Origin: an uncultured Lachnospiraceae bacterium
Lineage (GTDB): Bacteria; Bacillota; Clostridia; Lachnospirales; Lachnospiraceae
Direction of reading: 5' to 3'
Assembly (NCBI GenBank): GCA_959022495.1
Contig: CAUEYX010000008.1
Span: 35,513 to 99,512 of the forward strand
DNA: 64,000 bases
Of this stretch, positions 16,817-25,332 are shown piece after piece. The first letter of the stretch is position 1; the number at the start of each line of letters is the position of its first letter. The position numbers and the translations under genes were made by a program. The notes under the pieces are model-generated. The model was not told where the DNA came from and did no database searches. It saw only the letters and a program-made list of their open reading frames with translations.

Positions 16817-17251
16817 ATGAGTTCCAGAACAAAAATCGTTGTACTGCACATGAAGGAAATCATCTATACAGCCATATTTGCGGCGCTCGGCATCCTGCTC
16901 ATCGTGCTCCTTATCTTCATGTTCCGCCCTGGCAGGGACGCAGGAAGCACAAATACAAAAAAGCAGTACACGCCGGGAATCTACACCTCTTCCCTCACCC
17001 TGAATAATACGAACCTGGAAGTGGAGGTGTCCGTGGATGAATCCCGCATCAATTCCATACGGTTTTCCAACCTGGATGAAACAGTGACCACTATGTTCCC
17101 CCTTATCCAGCCCGCCATAGAAGATATCGCGGAACAGGTCTATAAGACACAGTCCCTGGATGACATCTCCCTGTCAGACGACGCGCCATACACATCGCAG
17201 ATCATTCTGGACGCCATAAAAGAAGCCGTAGAAAAAGCCGCAGCCGAATAA
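16817..17251 (+). CDS. Membrane-anchored protein, FMN-binding-domain-like
   Basis: 144-residue protein with one N-terminal transmembrane helix (about residues 14-36) and an extracellular domain. The segment from YTPGIYTSSLTLNNTNLEVE, through SVDESRINSIRFSNLDET, to the C-terminal helices resembles the small FMN_bind fold, but no covalent-flavin threonine motif is certain. A role in cell-envelope redox would be a guess. GGGAGG precedes the start. It is divergent from pth and lies alone between minus-strand genes. Confidence 0.6.
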   Translation: MSSRTKIVVLHMKEIIYTAIFAALGILLIVLLIFMFRPGRDAGSTNTKKQYTPGIYTSSLTLNNTNLEVEVSVDESRINSIRFSNLDETVTTMFPLIQPAIEDIAEQVYKTQSLDDISLSDDAPYTSQIILDAIKEAVEKAAAE

Positions 17252-17265
17252 CTGCGGCCTTCCTT
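17237..17265 (+). terminator. Possible terminator overlapping the stop codon
   Basis: Stem GCCGCAG (17237-17243) / CTGCGGC (17252-17258), followed by CTTCCTT. The T-run is weak. Confidence 0.35.
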
Positions 17266-17300
17266 CCCGGCAGGAGTCCCTGCCCCGGGCGTCTGGCACG

Positions 17301-17564
17301 TCATCCCTCCACGATCAGGTACGTTCCGTCGGGAAGCGGGAAAACCTCCGAAGCTTCTTCCAGCTCTTCCGGTGTCATGCCATCTACGTCAACTCCCTCT
17401 TCCTCAAAATATTCTCTTACTTCTTCCAGTGAATCAACAACCACTGCCATGCAGTCTTCCAGAAAGGCTTCCGCCTCTTCCAGTGTCTCTGCCACAGGTT
17501 CATCAAAAAGCTTCTCCTGCTCTTTTAAAAATGTATTCAGACAGATTTCACTGTAATCACTCAT
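17301..17564 (-). CDS. Small acidic protein of unknown function
   Basis: 87-residue soluble protein rich in Glu and Asp, with helical periodicity and two cysteines (Cys8, Cys38). The C-terminus FPLPDGTYLIVEG is probably a beta hairpin. I do not recognise the family. TAGGAGGAAAAG precedes the start. It is the last gene of an apparent sigG-gph-acidic protein unit, 12 bp after gph, so expression in the forespore is possible but unproven. Confidence 0.7.
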   Translation of the reverse strand: MSDYSEICLNTFLKEQEKLFDEPVAETLEEAEAFLEDCMAVVVDSLEEVREYFEEEGVDVDGMTPEELEEASEVFPLPDGTYLIVEG

Positions 17565-17576
17565 GTACTTTTCCTC

Positions 17577-18245
17577 CTATTTGTTATCTATTATCGTAAG
17601 AATCTCCTCCGCTGAATCCACGATCCGGGCATTCTTTCCCGCCCCCGCGCGCTCAAGAATTTCCCTGGAACGGAATCCCCAGGATACAAGCACTGTATCC
17701 ATGCCGGCTGCCGTCCCTGTAGCCGCGTCCACCTCGGAATCTCCGATATAGACCGTCTCTTCGGCACTCACATCGAACGCTTCCGCCATGGCAAGCGCAG
17801 CCGTCGGATCTGGCTTCCGCGGCACTCCATCCTTCTGTCCCTGGACAATATCGAAAACATCTCTGCCAAAAATCGCCTCCGTCACGTGCACTGCCTGGCG
17901 GTCCGGTTTATTTGAGAGTACTCCCAGTTTGATTCCTCTGATTTTCAGCTGTTCCAGCAGCTGCGGCACGCCCTCATAAGGGCTTACGCGGTAAGTACAG
18001 TGCTCATCAAATATGCGGCTGTAAGCCGCAGACGCCTGGTCAAAATGAATCAAGTCTGTGTCCCCGCCCGCCTTCAGCGTTTTTTCTATCAGCACCTTTG
18101 CCCCATTGCCGACGAACTCTCTGCACTGCTGACGCGTAATCCCGGGCATCCCAATCTCTTTCATAGTCTCATTGACTGAAAATGTCAGGGATTCCAGTGT
18201 ATCTGTCAGTGTCCCGTCCAGGTCAAATATGCATGCTTTGTACAT
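17577..18245 (-). CDS. HAD-family phosphatase (phosphoglycolate phosphatase type)
   Basis: 222-residue HAD subfamily IA hydrolase. Motif I is FDLDGTLTDTLESL with the nucleophile Asp, motif II is LSNKPD, motif III includes the Lys in GVPRKPDP, and motif IV is YIGDSEVDAATG. A helical cap follows motif I. The family includes Gph and PpaX-type pyrophosphatases, and the substrate cannot be fixed from sequence. The start at 18245 uses the AAAGGATGAG ribosome site; an ATG four codons earlier is the alternative. It is 25 bp downstream of sigG. Confidence 0.85.
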   Translation of the reverse strand: MYKACIFDLDGTLTDTLESLTFSVNETMKEIGMPGITRQQCREFVGNGAKVLIEKTLKAGGDTDLIHFDQASAAYSRIFDEHCTYRVSPYEGVPQLLEQLKIRGIKLGVLSNKPDRQAVHVTEAIFGRDVFDIVQGQKDGVPRKPDPTAALAMAEAFDVSAEETVYIGDSEVDAATGTAAGMDTVLVSWGFRSREILERAGAGKNARIVDSAEEILTIIDNK

Positions 18246-18270
18246 TGTTTCTCTCATCCTTTCCTCTCAA

Positions 18271-19053
18271 TCACTCTCCAAGGAGATATTTTCTCATGAT
18301 CTTCAGGGCATTCTTCTCCAGCCGGCTCACCTGCGCCTGTGAAATGTGAATCTGCTCTGCCACTTCCATCTGGGTCTTTCCCTCAAAAAACCGAAGCGTA
18401 ATAATATACCGTTCTCTTTCATTGAGCCTCTCCATCGCCGCCTCAAGTGAGAGCTCTTCCACCCAATTTTCCTCTTTATTCTTCTTATCACTGACCTGAT
18501 CCATCACGTACAGCGTGTCCCCGCCGTCGCTGTACACAGGTTCATGGAGGCTGACCGGCATCTGGATGGCATCCAGCGCGTACACCACATCCTCCTTCGC
18601 AATGCCGATCTCATCTGCGATCTCCTGCACAGTAGGCTCCTTCATGTGCTGGCGGATATAGCCCTCTTTTGCGTAGATTGCCTTGTATGCCGTGTCCCGC
18701 AGCGACCGGCTCACCCGCATGGGGCTGTTGTCCCGCAGATACCTGCGGATCTCACCGATAATCATCGGCACCGCATATGTGGAAAACTTCACCAGCCTGT
18801 CAGGATCGAAATGGTCCACTGCCTTCATCAGCCCCACACAGCCGATCTGAAACAGATCATCCGCATTCTCGCTGCTGCTCTCAAACCGCTTAATCACGCT
18901 TAAGACAAGCCTTAAATTGCCTTTAATATACTGCTCCCGCGCCTCCTCATCTCCGGCTTTGATCCTTTCGAACAGCTCTGCCTTCTCCTCTTCTTTTAAC
19001 AGCGGCAGTTTCGAAGTATTCACTCCGCACAGTTCAACCTTATTCACCATCAT
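18271..19053 (-). CDS. sigG: Sporulation sigma factor sigma-G
   Basis: 260-residue sigma-70-family factor that directs late forespore transcription. The N-terminus NKVELCGVNTSKLPLL is the characteristic SigG anti-sigma-contact segment. Region 2 has DLFQIGCVGLMKAVDHFDP and FSTYAVPMIIGEIRRYLRD; region 4 has FEGKTQMEVAEQIHISQAQ. The start at 19053 follows AGGAGG by nine bases. The heptamer CATTCTA at 19083-19089 (minus strand) resembles a sigma-F/G -10 element, but the GAATA at 19111-19115 is spaced too far (21 bp). The usual upstream spoIIGA-sigE pair is absent here. Confidence 0.96.
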   Translation of the reverse strand: MMVNKVELCGVNTSKLPLLKEEEKAELFERIKAGDEEAREQYIKGNLRLVLSVIKRFESSSENADDLFQIGCVGLMKAVDHFDPDRLVKFSTYAVPMIIGEIRRYLRDNSPMRVSRSLRDTAYKAIYAKEGYIRQHMKEPTVQEIADEIGIAKEDVVYALDAIQMPVSLHEPVYSDGGDTLYVMDQVSDKKNKEENWVEELSLEAAMERLNERERYIITLRFFEGKTQMEVAEQIHISQAQVSRLEKNALKIMRKYLLGE

Positions 19054-19239
19054 TCCAAGAATCCTCCTAAGCATTTTCTACTTAGAATGATTCTCACTCA
19101 CAGACAAAGATATTCCGGGAGCAGGAAAATTTTATAAAGTTTTAGTCCTTGACAAACTGACCCCTATTGTGCTTTCAGCTTTTTCTCTGGGTCTTCCCTC
19201 TGGACCCTGCCGGAACACCCGGAAGGTGCAGATGGGCAC

Positions 19240-20844
19240 TTACGCTTCCCATTTATCGGCAAGATTATGAATCTGCGTCTCAAATTTGGCTTTATCTTTA
19301 TTCGACAGGCCTTCATTGCTGTATATAATATCAAGCAGCCGTCTGCCTGCAGCCACAAGACGGTCGAATGCCGTGTCCGCCCTGCGCTGCGCCGGTTTCT
19401 TCACTTTCACCGGAATGCGCACGCCCTCGTTTACAATCTCATTGGCGAGTAAATCTGCCTCACAGCATGGATAGGGCGCCCATGCGCGATACCCGAACTT
19501 CTCGGTCACGGTCCGCGCGAACTCCTCCGTCACACTGTCCTCTCCATGGACGACGAACACCCTCTCAATAGGGGTTCGAAATCCTCCGATCCAGTTCAAA
19601 AGCCCATTCATATCCGCATGGCCGCTGACCCCATGCAGGCTCTCAATCCGCGCATGGACTTCAATGGGTTCCCCGAAAAGTTTGATATTCTTCTCCCCTT
19701 CCAGAAGCCGGCGTCCAAGCGTCCCATTTGCCTGATACCCCACAAATAGAATCGTGCACTCTGGACGCCAGAGATTATGTTTCAAATGATGCCGGATACG
19801 CCCCGCGTCGCACATGCCGGAAGCGGAAATGATCACTTTAGGCTTATCAATAAAATTAATCATCTTCGAATCATCGCTGGTAGTGGAGGTGTGAAGCCCC
19901 GGGAATACAAGCGGATTTATGCCGGCATTTACAAGGGTCATGGCCTCCTCATCAAAGCAGTCCCGCATATTCATGGTAAAAATCTTCGTCGCTTCGATGG
20001 CAAGCGGACTGTCCAGGTATACATCAAAGTTCTCATATTCCGGAATCAGGTTCTTTTCTTTAATCTCCCGGATAAAATAGAGCATCTCCTGCGTTCTGCC
20101 CACCGCGAATGAGGGGATTACCACATTCCCGCCCCGGTCGAATGTCTCTCTGAGAATCCTTGTGAATTCTCCGATATAATCCGGTTTCTCCGCCGTATGA
20201 ATCCGGTTTCCGTATGTAGATTCCACCACCACATAATCCGCCGCTTCCGTATAGGTAGGATCTTTGATAATCGGCTGGTCTGTATTCCCCACATCGCCTG
20301 AAAATACGATCTTTTTTGTCACGCCGTTCTCTGCTGCCCAGATCTCAATGCTCGCCGATCCAAGCAGATGCCCCACATCTGTAAAACGGATCTGAATGCC
20401 GTCACAGATGGTGATCCTCTCCCCATACTGGCACGGTACGAGCAGTTCGATGGCATCCAGGGCATCCTGCATCACATACACAGGTTCATACTCCGGCTGA
20501 CCTGCCCTTTTCCCTTTCCGGTTGCGCCACTCTGCCTCAAATTCCTGAATGTGGGCACTGTCACGCAGCATAATATTGCAGAGATCCGCTGTCGCGAATG
20601 TGGCAAAAATCTGTCCCCTGAACCCATTCTTCGCAAGCTTCGGGAGCATCCCTGAGTGGTCAATGTGCGCATGGGTAAGGAACACGTAGTCAATCTCCTT
20701 CTCCGGGATCGGCAGCCCTGGGTTCTCATACAGGTCCGGTCCCTGCTCCATGCCGCAGTCAATCAGAATATTCTTCCCTGCCGCCTGAAGGAAATGACAG
20801 CTTCCCGTAACTTCATGGGCAGCCCCAATAAAAGTAAGCTTCAT
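19240..20844 (-). CDS. Metallo-beta-lactamase fold hydrolase with RNA specificity domain
   Basis: 534-residue zinc-dependent beta-CASP protein of the CPSF/RNase-J-like group, predicted to process RNA. Zinc ligands are in THAHIDHSGMLP, DVGHLLGSAS and VFSGDVGN. The beta-CASP insert contains PSFAVGRTQEMLYF and IISASGMCDAGRIRHHL, and the C-terminal histidine motif is GVSGHADMNGLL. Length fits this bacterial subgroup; substrate and endo- or exo-activity are unknown. The start at 20844 follows GGGCGGGTGA. A TACAAT at 20875-20880 (minus strand) may be its -10. Confidence 0.85.
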   Translation of the reverse strand: MKLTFIGAAHEVTGSCHFLQAAGKNILIDCGMEQGPDLYENPGLPIPEKEIDYVFLTHAHIDHSGMLPKLAKNGFRGQIFATFATADLCNIMLRDSAHIQEFEAEWRNRKGKRAGQPEYEPVYVMQDALDAIELLVPCQYGERITICDGIQIRFTDVGHLLGSASIEIWAAENGVTKKIVFSGDVGNTDQPIIKDPTYTEAADYVVVESTYGNRIHTAEKPDYIGEFTRILRETFDRGGNVVIPSFAVGRTQEMLYFIREIKEKNLIPEYENFDVYLDSPLAIEATKIFTMNMRDCFDEEAMTLVNAGINPLVFPGLHTSTTSDDSKMINFIDKPKVIISASGMCDAGRIRHHLKHNLWRPECTILFVGYQANGTLGRRLLEGEKNIKLFGEPIEVHARIESLHGVSGHADMNGLLNWIGGFRTPIERVFVVHGEDSVTEEFARTVTEKFGYRAWAPYPCCEADLLANEIVNEGVRIPVKVKKPAQRRADTAFDRLVAAGRRLLDIIYSNEGLSNKDKAKFETQIHNLADKWEA

Positions 20845-21070
20845 AGTCTCACCCGCCCTTTTCACTTTTCTTCTATTGTATCATCCTTTCCATAAAGATA
20901 CAGCTTTTTCTTTCCAAAAGTGCAAATCTGGATTTGTGGGGGCGATTCTAAATGAATGGGTCCGAAAACAGCAGGATTATTTGCGGACGTATTCGTGGAG
21001 AGGGGCGGGGCGGAGCAGGTTCCGTTCCATGATTTGGGAAAGATCTAAAAGGAAGTCAAAGGGGAAGCGT

Positions 21071-21132
21071 AATTGGAGACACCGGGACTGTGCCGGCCGC
21101 TGAGCAGGCGGCAGTTCCGACTATCTCCAATT
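21071..21132. repeat. Hairpin in left half of composite element
   Basis: AATTGGAGA (21071-21079) pairs with TCTCCAATT (21124-21132). Inside it a second imperfect stem is formed by CGGGACTG near 21083 and CAGTTCCG near 21112. Confidence 0.6.
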
Positions 21133-21332
21133 TCATTGCCTTCCGGACCCGGTATAGCTCTTTTTTTCCAGTTACGCTCCCTCCTCACCCTCTTTTGAAA
21201 TCCTGCATATGCCGGGAAGGCTCTTCCCGGTCTGCACAAAAGGAGAAAACAGCGGAGCGCCTTTTCGAACGCCTTTCTGCGCGGGGGTGTGGGTGGCTGA
21301 GGTGACTTCGGAACAGGGCTTGGAAAAAGTAA

Positions 21333-21427
21333 AAATCAGAGGATATGCGTTAAGTTTGGCAATGGGATTGTCTGACCGAAGGGAGTTGCCCATTGCCAAA
21401 CTTTGTATTTAGCATGTCCTCTGATTT
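21333..21427. repeat. Long central hairpin of composite element
   Basis: AAATCAGAGGA (21333-21343) pairs with TCCTCTGATTT (21417-21427). A perfect 15-bp inner stem is AAGTTTGGCAATGGG (21352-21366) with CCCATTGCCAAACTT (21389-21403), and the loop is 22 nt. There is no T-run, so a simple terminator is unlikely. Confidence 0.75.
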
Positions 21428-21564
21428 TGTAGTTTTTCCTGCCCTGTGGAGCGGAGCCGAAGCCGCCCACACATCCGCGCAGAATACGTCCTCAACAGTC
21501 CGCTCCGAAGTTTTCGTCCGATTTGTCATCAACCATTATGAGTCTCCCTCGGCAAATCTAGATT

Positions 21565-22557
21565 TTACCGTTCTTCGCGGAAATAATTGAGTCCGCAGCT
21601 TTTTGGCTGCGCATGTTCTCTGCTCTGCTTCATGCTTGTGATGACAAGTACCAGTATGGTCGCGATATAAGGGAACATGTCGTAAATCTGCGCCGGGAGT
21701 CCCGGGATATTGATATACATGCGCATGATTGTCAGCCCGCCGAAAATCAGCGCCACAGCCATTCCCCGGGCCGGGCTCCAGGTGGCGAAAATAACGAGCG
21801 CAACGGCAAGCCATCCGTATCCGCTGACACAGTTATGCACCCACACGCCGGACGTAGTCACCATACTCATGTACATGCCGCCGATGCCGCAGATACCACC
21901 TCCGATGACTGTCGCCACATATTTATACAGAGTGGTATTGATTCCCGCCGCATCCGCTGCCGCGGGATCTTCGCCCACGGCGCGCAGGTTCAGCCCCACC
22001 CGGGAACGGTTAAAGAACCATGCCATGATAACCGCTGCAATGACCGCAAAGTAGACCAGCCAGTTGTACTGGAAAAACAGCGGCCCGATCACCGGGATAT
22101 CGGACAGGCCGGGAATGTGCAGACCGGAGAAGGCTTTCTTTGTGGTTTCTGTCACCGCCACGTATCCTCCCGCTTTCTGACCGATGTATTCGCCAAAGAA
22201 GTTCCCGAATCCAGTCCCGAAGATTGTCAGAGTAAGACCTGTTACATTCTGGTTCGCTCTTAAAGTAACCGTGAGGAAGCTGTATATCAGAGCTCCCAGC
22301 GCGCCTGCCAGAAATGAGGTCAAAAGCGCGATAAAAGAAGACAGCACGCCGTTTGGGCTTCCCCCCGCGCTGATGACAGCCTGTTCATAGTAGTAAGAAC
22401 CGGCAAGCCCTGTGATAGCGCCCATGAACATCATACCTTCCACGCCGAGATTTAAGTTTCCTGACTTTTCCGTCAGGATCTCGCCCAGAGCCCCCAGCAG
22501 AAGCGGCGTCCCAGCCAGCACTGCCGCGATAAAAAGACCGTTCAGTGTATTAAGCAT
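21565..22557 (-). CDS. BMP-family nucleoside ABC transporter permease
   Basis: 330-residue integral membrane protein of the branched-chain/BMP permease family (YufQ/NupQ-like), with about eight to nine hydrophobic segments. GEILTEKSGNLNLGVEGMM near the N-terminus and NLRAVGEDPAAADAAGIN are characteristic. It is the last gene of the operon and overlaps the upstream permease by 8 bp. GGAGGAAC precedes the start. The stop codon at 21565-21567 overlaps the terminal repeat of the composite element, so the last residues may have been altered by insertion. Confidence 0.88.
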   Translation of the reverse strand: MLNTLNGLFIAAVLAGTPLLLGALGEILTEKSGNLNLGVEGMMFMGAITGLAGSYYYEQAVISAGGSPNGVLSSFIALLTSFLAGALGALIYSFLTVTLRANQNVTGLTLTIFGTGFGNFFGEYIGQKAGGYVAVTETTKKAFSGLHIPGLSDIPVIGPLFFQYNWLVYFAVIAAVIMAWFFNRSRVGLNLRAVGEDPAAADAAGINTTLYKYVATVIGGGICGIGGMYMSMVTTSGVWVHNCVSGYGWLAVALVIFATWSPARGMAVALIFGGLTIMRMYINIPGLPAQIYDMFPYIATILVLVITSMKQSREHAQPKSCGLNYFREER

Positions 22558-23647
22558 GGTGTTCCTCCTTTCCTCTTCCGATTAATTTGTATGAGATAAA
22601 GAACTCGCAGCCCAGCATAAAGAACAGGATAATACCGATGAGCAGGTCCGCTGCTGACGCCGGAATCTTGAACTGGGTCTGAATCGCGTTGGAGCCTCTC
22701 TCAAGCATGGCAATGAACACAGATACTACAAGCATGCCGAAGGGATTCATCTTGGCCAGCCAGGCCACGGTAATCGCTGTAAATCCCACTCCTCCCGCTG
22801 TTCCTTCTGTAATTGTATAATCCGATCCCGCAAACTGAAGCATTCCCACCAGACCACACAGAGCGCCGGATAAGAACATAGTCCTGCGAAAGACTTTTCC
22901 CACATTGATCCCCGCATACCGGGCTGTATTATTGCTCTCGCCAACAACAGCGATCTCATATCCCTGCTTTGTCTTATTAAAATAGATATAAGCCGCTATC
23001 ACCAAAATCAGGGCGAGAATCCAGCCCCAGTGCACCCCAAGTACTTTTGTAAGCCGGGCTCCGGGAACCAGCATGGCGATCTTCGGGTAACTGCTGCCCG
23101 GCGCCTTCCACGGACCGTTCATCAGATATTTAATGAACGCGAGTGCAATATAGTTGAGCATCAATGTAAAAAGTGTCTCGTTGGTTCCCCATTTCGCCTT
23201 GCATACAGCGGGAAGCAGACCGTAGAGGCCTCCCGCCACAATCGCTGCCAGCATCATGAGAAGAACCAGCGGCAGCTTTGGAAAAATATGCGCGGTAAAG
23301 AGCCCGAACGCCCCAGCCGCCACAGCTCCCACAAGGATCTGCCCCTCACCGCCGATATTCCAGAACTTCATCTTAAAAGCAAAAGAGATGCCAATCGCTG
23401 TGATCAACAAGGGAACCGCGTTCTTCACAGTCTCATAGATAACCGTTTTAGACCCCCAGGCTCCTTTTACCATTGAAGCATATACCGAGAGCGGGTTGTG
23501 CCCCAGCATCAGGATCACAATCCCACCGGCTATCAGGGAAAGCAGGAACGCCGCCGCCCGGATTCCCCAGGATTTCTGACTGGAAATGGTATCTCTCCTG
23601 ACCATTCTCAGAAACGGTTCTTTTGGCCGTGCCGTATGTGAGCTCAT
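22550..23647 (-). CDS. BMP-family nucleoside ABC transporter permease
   Basis: 365-residue membrane protein (YufP/NupP-like) forming the channel with the 21565-22557 permease. It has a cytoplasmic N-terminus, then roughly ten hydrophobic segments. The family landmarks are FWNIGGEGQILVGAVAAG and VGESNNTARYAGINVGKV. The start overlaps the ATPase stop codon by 4 bp (ATGA), and AGGAGGTGA precedes it, so the two are translationally coupled. Confidence 0.88.
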   Translation of the reverse strand: MSSHTARPKEPFLRMVRRDTISSQKSWGIRAAAFLLSLIAGGIVILMLGHNPLSVYASMVKGAWGSKTVIYETVKNAVPLLITAIGISFAFKMKFWNIGGEGQILVGAVAAGAFGLFTAHIFPKLPLVLLMMLAAIVAGGLYGLLPAVCKAKWGTNETLFTLMLNYIALAFIKYLMNGPWKAPGSSYPKIAMLVPGARLTKVLGVHWGWILALILVIAAYIYFNKTKQGYEIAVVGESNNTARYAGINVGKVFRRTMFLSGALCGLVGMLQFAGSDYTITEGTAGGVGFTAITVAWLAKMNPFGMLVVSVFIAMLERGSNAIQTQFKIPASAADLLIGIILFFMLGCEFFISYKLIGRGKEEHHA

Positions 23648-25215
23648 GCCGTCACCTCCTTCTCTTCGACGCCATCCACTGGTTCTCCTGTATGAATCAT
23701 CATCAGGCCGATCTCTTCTTTCGTCACTTTACGCGGATCAACGATGCCGCTTACTTTTCCCCCGCACATGACCATAACGCGGTCGGAAAGCTGCATCAGT
23801 ACATCCAGGTCCTCCCCGATGAAAATGACAGCAACACCTTTTTTCTTCTGTTCATTGAGCAGGTCATAGATCCGGTAAGATGAATTGATGTCCAGCCCCC
23901 GCACCGGGTAAGCCACAATCAACACAGACGGCTGATACGCGATCTCTCTTCCAAGAAGCACCTTCTGTACATTTCCGCCGGAAAGCCTTCCCACCGGGGT
24001 CCCTGGACCCGGAGTCACGATCTCCAGCTCGTCAATCAGCTTCTCCGCCAGTTCCCTGGGCGCCCTGCGGTCCACAAAAAAACCTTTGTTTGACTTGTAG
24101 CTGCGCAGCATGACATTGTCTGTCAGATCCATTCCCGCCACAAGTCCCATCCCAAGCCGGTCCTCCGGGACAAAGGCCATAGAAATGCCTTTCTTCACGA
24201 TCTCATCCGGTTTCATCCCCAGAATGCGTTCCTGTACCGGCATCCCTTCGTGAGTCCCTGAATAGAGCACAGATCCCCCGATGGATGAATGCAGGCCTGC
24301 GATTGTCTCGCACAGTTCCCGCTGACCGCTGCCCGCGATACCCGCGATGCCCAGAATTTCGCCGCCATATGCCTCAAAAGACACATTGTCCAGCGCCTTG
24401 ATCCCGTCATCATTTAAACAGGTCAGGTCAATCACCTGAAGACGTTTTTCGCCACGCTTCACTTCCGGTCTGTCAATCTCCAGGCTGATCGGACGGCCTA
24501 CCATCATTTCCGTGAGCTGTGCCTGGTCTGTCTGGGCCGTGTTTACCACGCCGATGTATTCCCCTTTCCTGAGAATTGCCACCCGGTCCGATATGGCCAT
24601 CACTTCATTCAGTTTATGAGTGATAATAATGATAGACTTCCCATCCTTCTTCATATTTCGCAGTACTGCGAAAAGCCGCTCGGTCTCCTGAGGTGTCAGC
24701 ACTGCTGTCGGCTCGTCCAGGATCAGGATATCCGCTCCTTTATAGAGAACTTTTAATATCTCCACCGTCTGCTTCTCAGAGACTGACATATTATAAACTT
24801 TTTGGGAAGGGTCCAGGTCGAAGCCATACTTTTTCGCCAGCTCCTCCACTTTTTTATTGATCTCTTTCCGGTTCACTGTCGCTTTTCCGGACAGTCCGAG
24901 AACAATGTTTTCCGCCGCGCTCAGCACATCCACCAATTTAAAATGCTGATGGATCATACCGATTCCAAGGGCAAAAGAATCTTTTGGCGAACGGATGGTC
25001 ACCGCTTCTCCTTTTACATAGATCTCACCGTGATCCGGGAAATAGATTCCTGACAGCATATTCATCAGGGTCGTTTTTCCGCTCCCGTTTTCCCCCAGAA
25101 GCGCAAGGATCTCTCCCTTCTTTAACTCAAGGTTGATATCCTTGTTGGCGACGACTTTCCCGAACGTTTTGGTCACATGATGCATTTTTACCGCATATCC
25201 TGCCGCCTCGCTCAA
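23644..25215 (-). CDS. BMP-family nucleoside ABC transporter ATPase (double cassette)
   Basis: 523-residue protein with two ABC cassettes, as in YufO/NupO. The first has Walker A GENGSGKTTLMN and signature MSVSEKQ; the second has GIAGSGQRE in place of a canonical Walker A and LSGGNVQKVLLG. Degenerate halves are usual in this family. The reading frame is open to 25311, but that extension would run through an intercistronic terminator. An AAGGAGG site eight bases before a TTG at 25213-25215 marks the real start (MSEAAGYAVKMHHVTKTFG). Confidence 0.87.
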   Translation of the reverse strand: MSEAAGYAVKMHHVTKTFGKVVANKDINLELKKGEILALLGENGSGKTTLMNMLSGIYFPDHGEIYVKGEAVTIRSPKDSFALGIGMIHQHFKLVDVLSAAENIVLGLSGKATVNRKEINKKVEELAKKYGFDLDPSQKVYNMSVSEKQTVEILKVLYKGADILILDEPTAVLTPQETERLFAVLRNMKKDGKSIIIITHKLNEVMAISDRVAILRKGEYIGVVNTAQTDQAQLTEMMVGRPISLEIDRPEVKRGEKRLQVIDLTCLNDDGIKALDNVSFEAYGGEILGIAGIAGSGQRELCETIAGLHSSIGGSVLYSGTHEGMPVQERILGMKPDEIVKKGISMAFVPEDRLGMGLVAGMDLTDNVMLRSYKSNKGFFVDRRAPRELAEKLIDELEIVTPGPGTPVGRLSGGNVQKVLLGREIAYQPSVLIVAYPVRGLDINSSYRIYDLLNEQKKKGVAVIFIGEDLDVLMQLSDRVMVMCGGKVSGIVDPRKVTKEEIGLMMIHTGEPVDGVEEKEVTA

Positions 25216-25223
25216 GCTCTCAT

Positions 25224-25230
25224 CCTCCTT
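25224..25230 (-). promoter_or_regulatory. Ribosome binding site that sets a TTG start
   Basis: AAGGAGG on the minus strand, 8 nt before TTG 25213-25215. No comparable site precedes the upstream in-frame ATG apart from a weaker AGAGGAT at 25311, and that start would place the terminator hairpin inside the coding region. Confidence 0.7.
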
Positions 25231-25269
25231 ATATTTCTTATGTATTCCATATCCGTCAGCCGGATATCT

Positions 25270-25298
25270 GATATAAACAAAGCCGTCCGAAGACGGCT
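25270..25298 (-). terminator. Intercistronic terminator between binding protein and ATPase
   Basis: Stem AGCCGTC / GACGGCT (25281-25298) with a UUCG-type tetraloop, then TTGTTTATAT on the minus strand, about 35 bp after the binding-protein stop. Partial termination here would give more binding protein than membrane components. Confidence 0.75.
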
Positions 25299-25332
25299 CT
25301 GTCATATTCATTCTGTATCCTCTGTCAGACTT

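Larger units (their letters stand above)
20921..21567. repeat. Composite of nested inverted repeats, copy 2 of the element family
   Basis: This 700-bp gap holds no credible gene. Outer ends are inverted copies of each other: AAATCTGGATTTG at 20924-20936 and CAAATCTAGATTT at 21553-21565. The left half carries the 76-bp core shared with 1518-1593. The right half (about 21193-21565) is itself an imperfect inverted repeat: the segment from 21195 inward and the segment from 21565 inward align along their length. Two hairpins stand out: 21071-21132 and 21333-21427. The pattern suggests one element inserted in, or duplicated within, another. Its right end coincides with the stop codon of the adjacent permease gene. 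Confidence 0.75.

Noticed and set aside
20876..21103. Short plus-strand frame in the repeat locus sharing VRKQQDYL-like residues with a frame near 1.5 kb
   Set aside because: The similarity follows from the DNA repeat. In copy 1 the same reading ends at once, there is no ribosome site, and the residues are not otherwise protein-like.
21613..22263. 216-codon plus-strand frame opposite a permease gene
   Set aside because: It is antisense to a well-supported membrane protein, with His/Arg/Ser-rich composition and no ribosome site.
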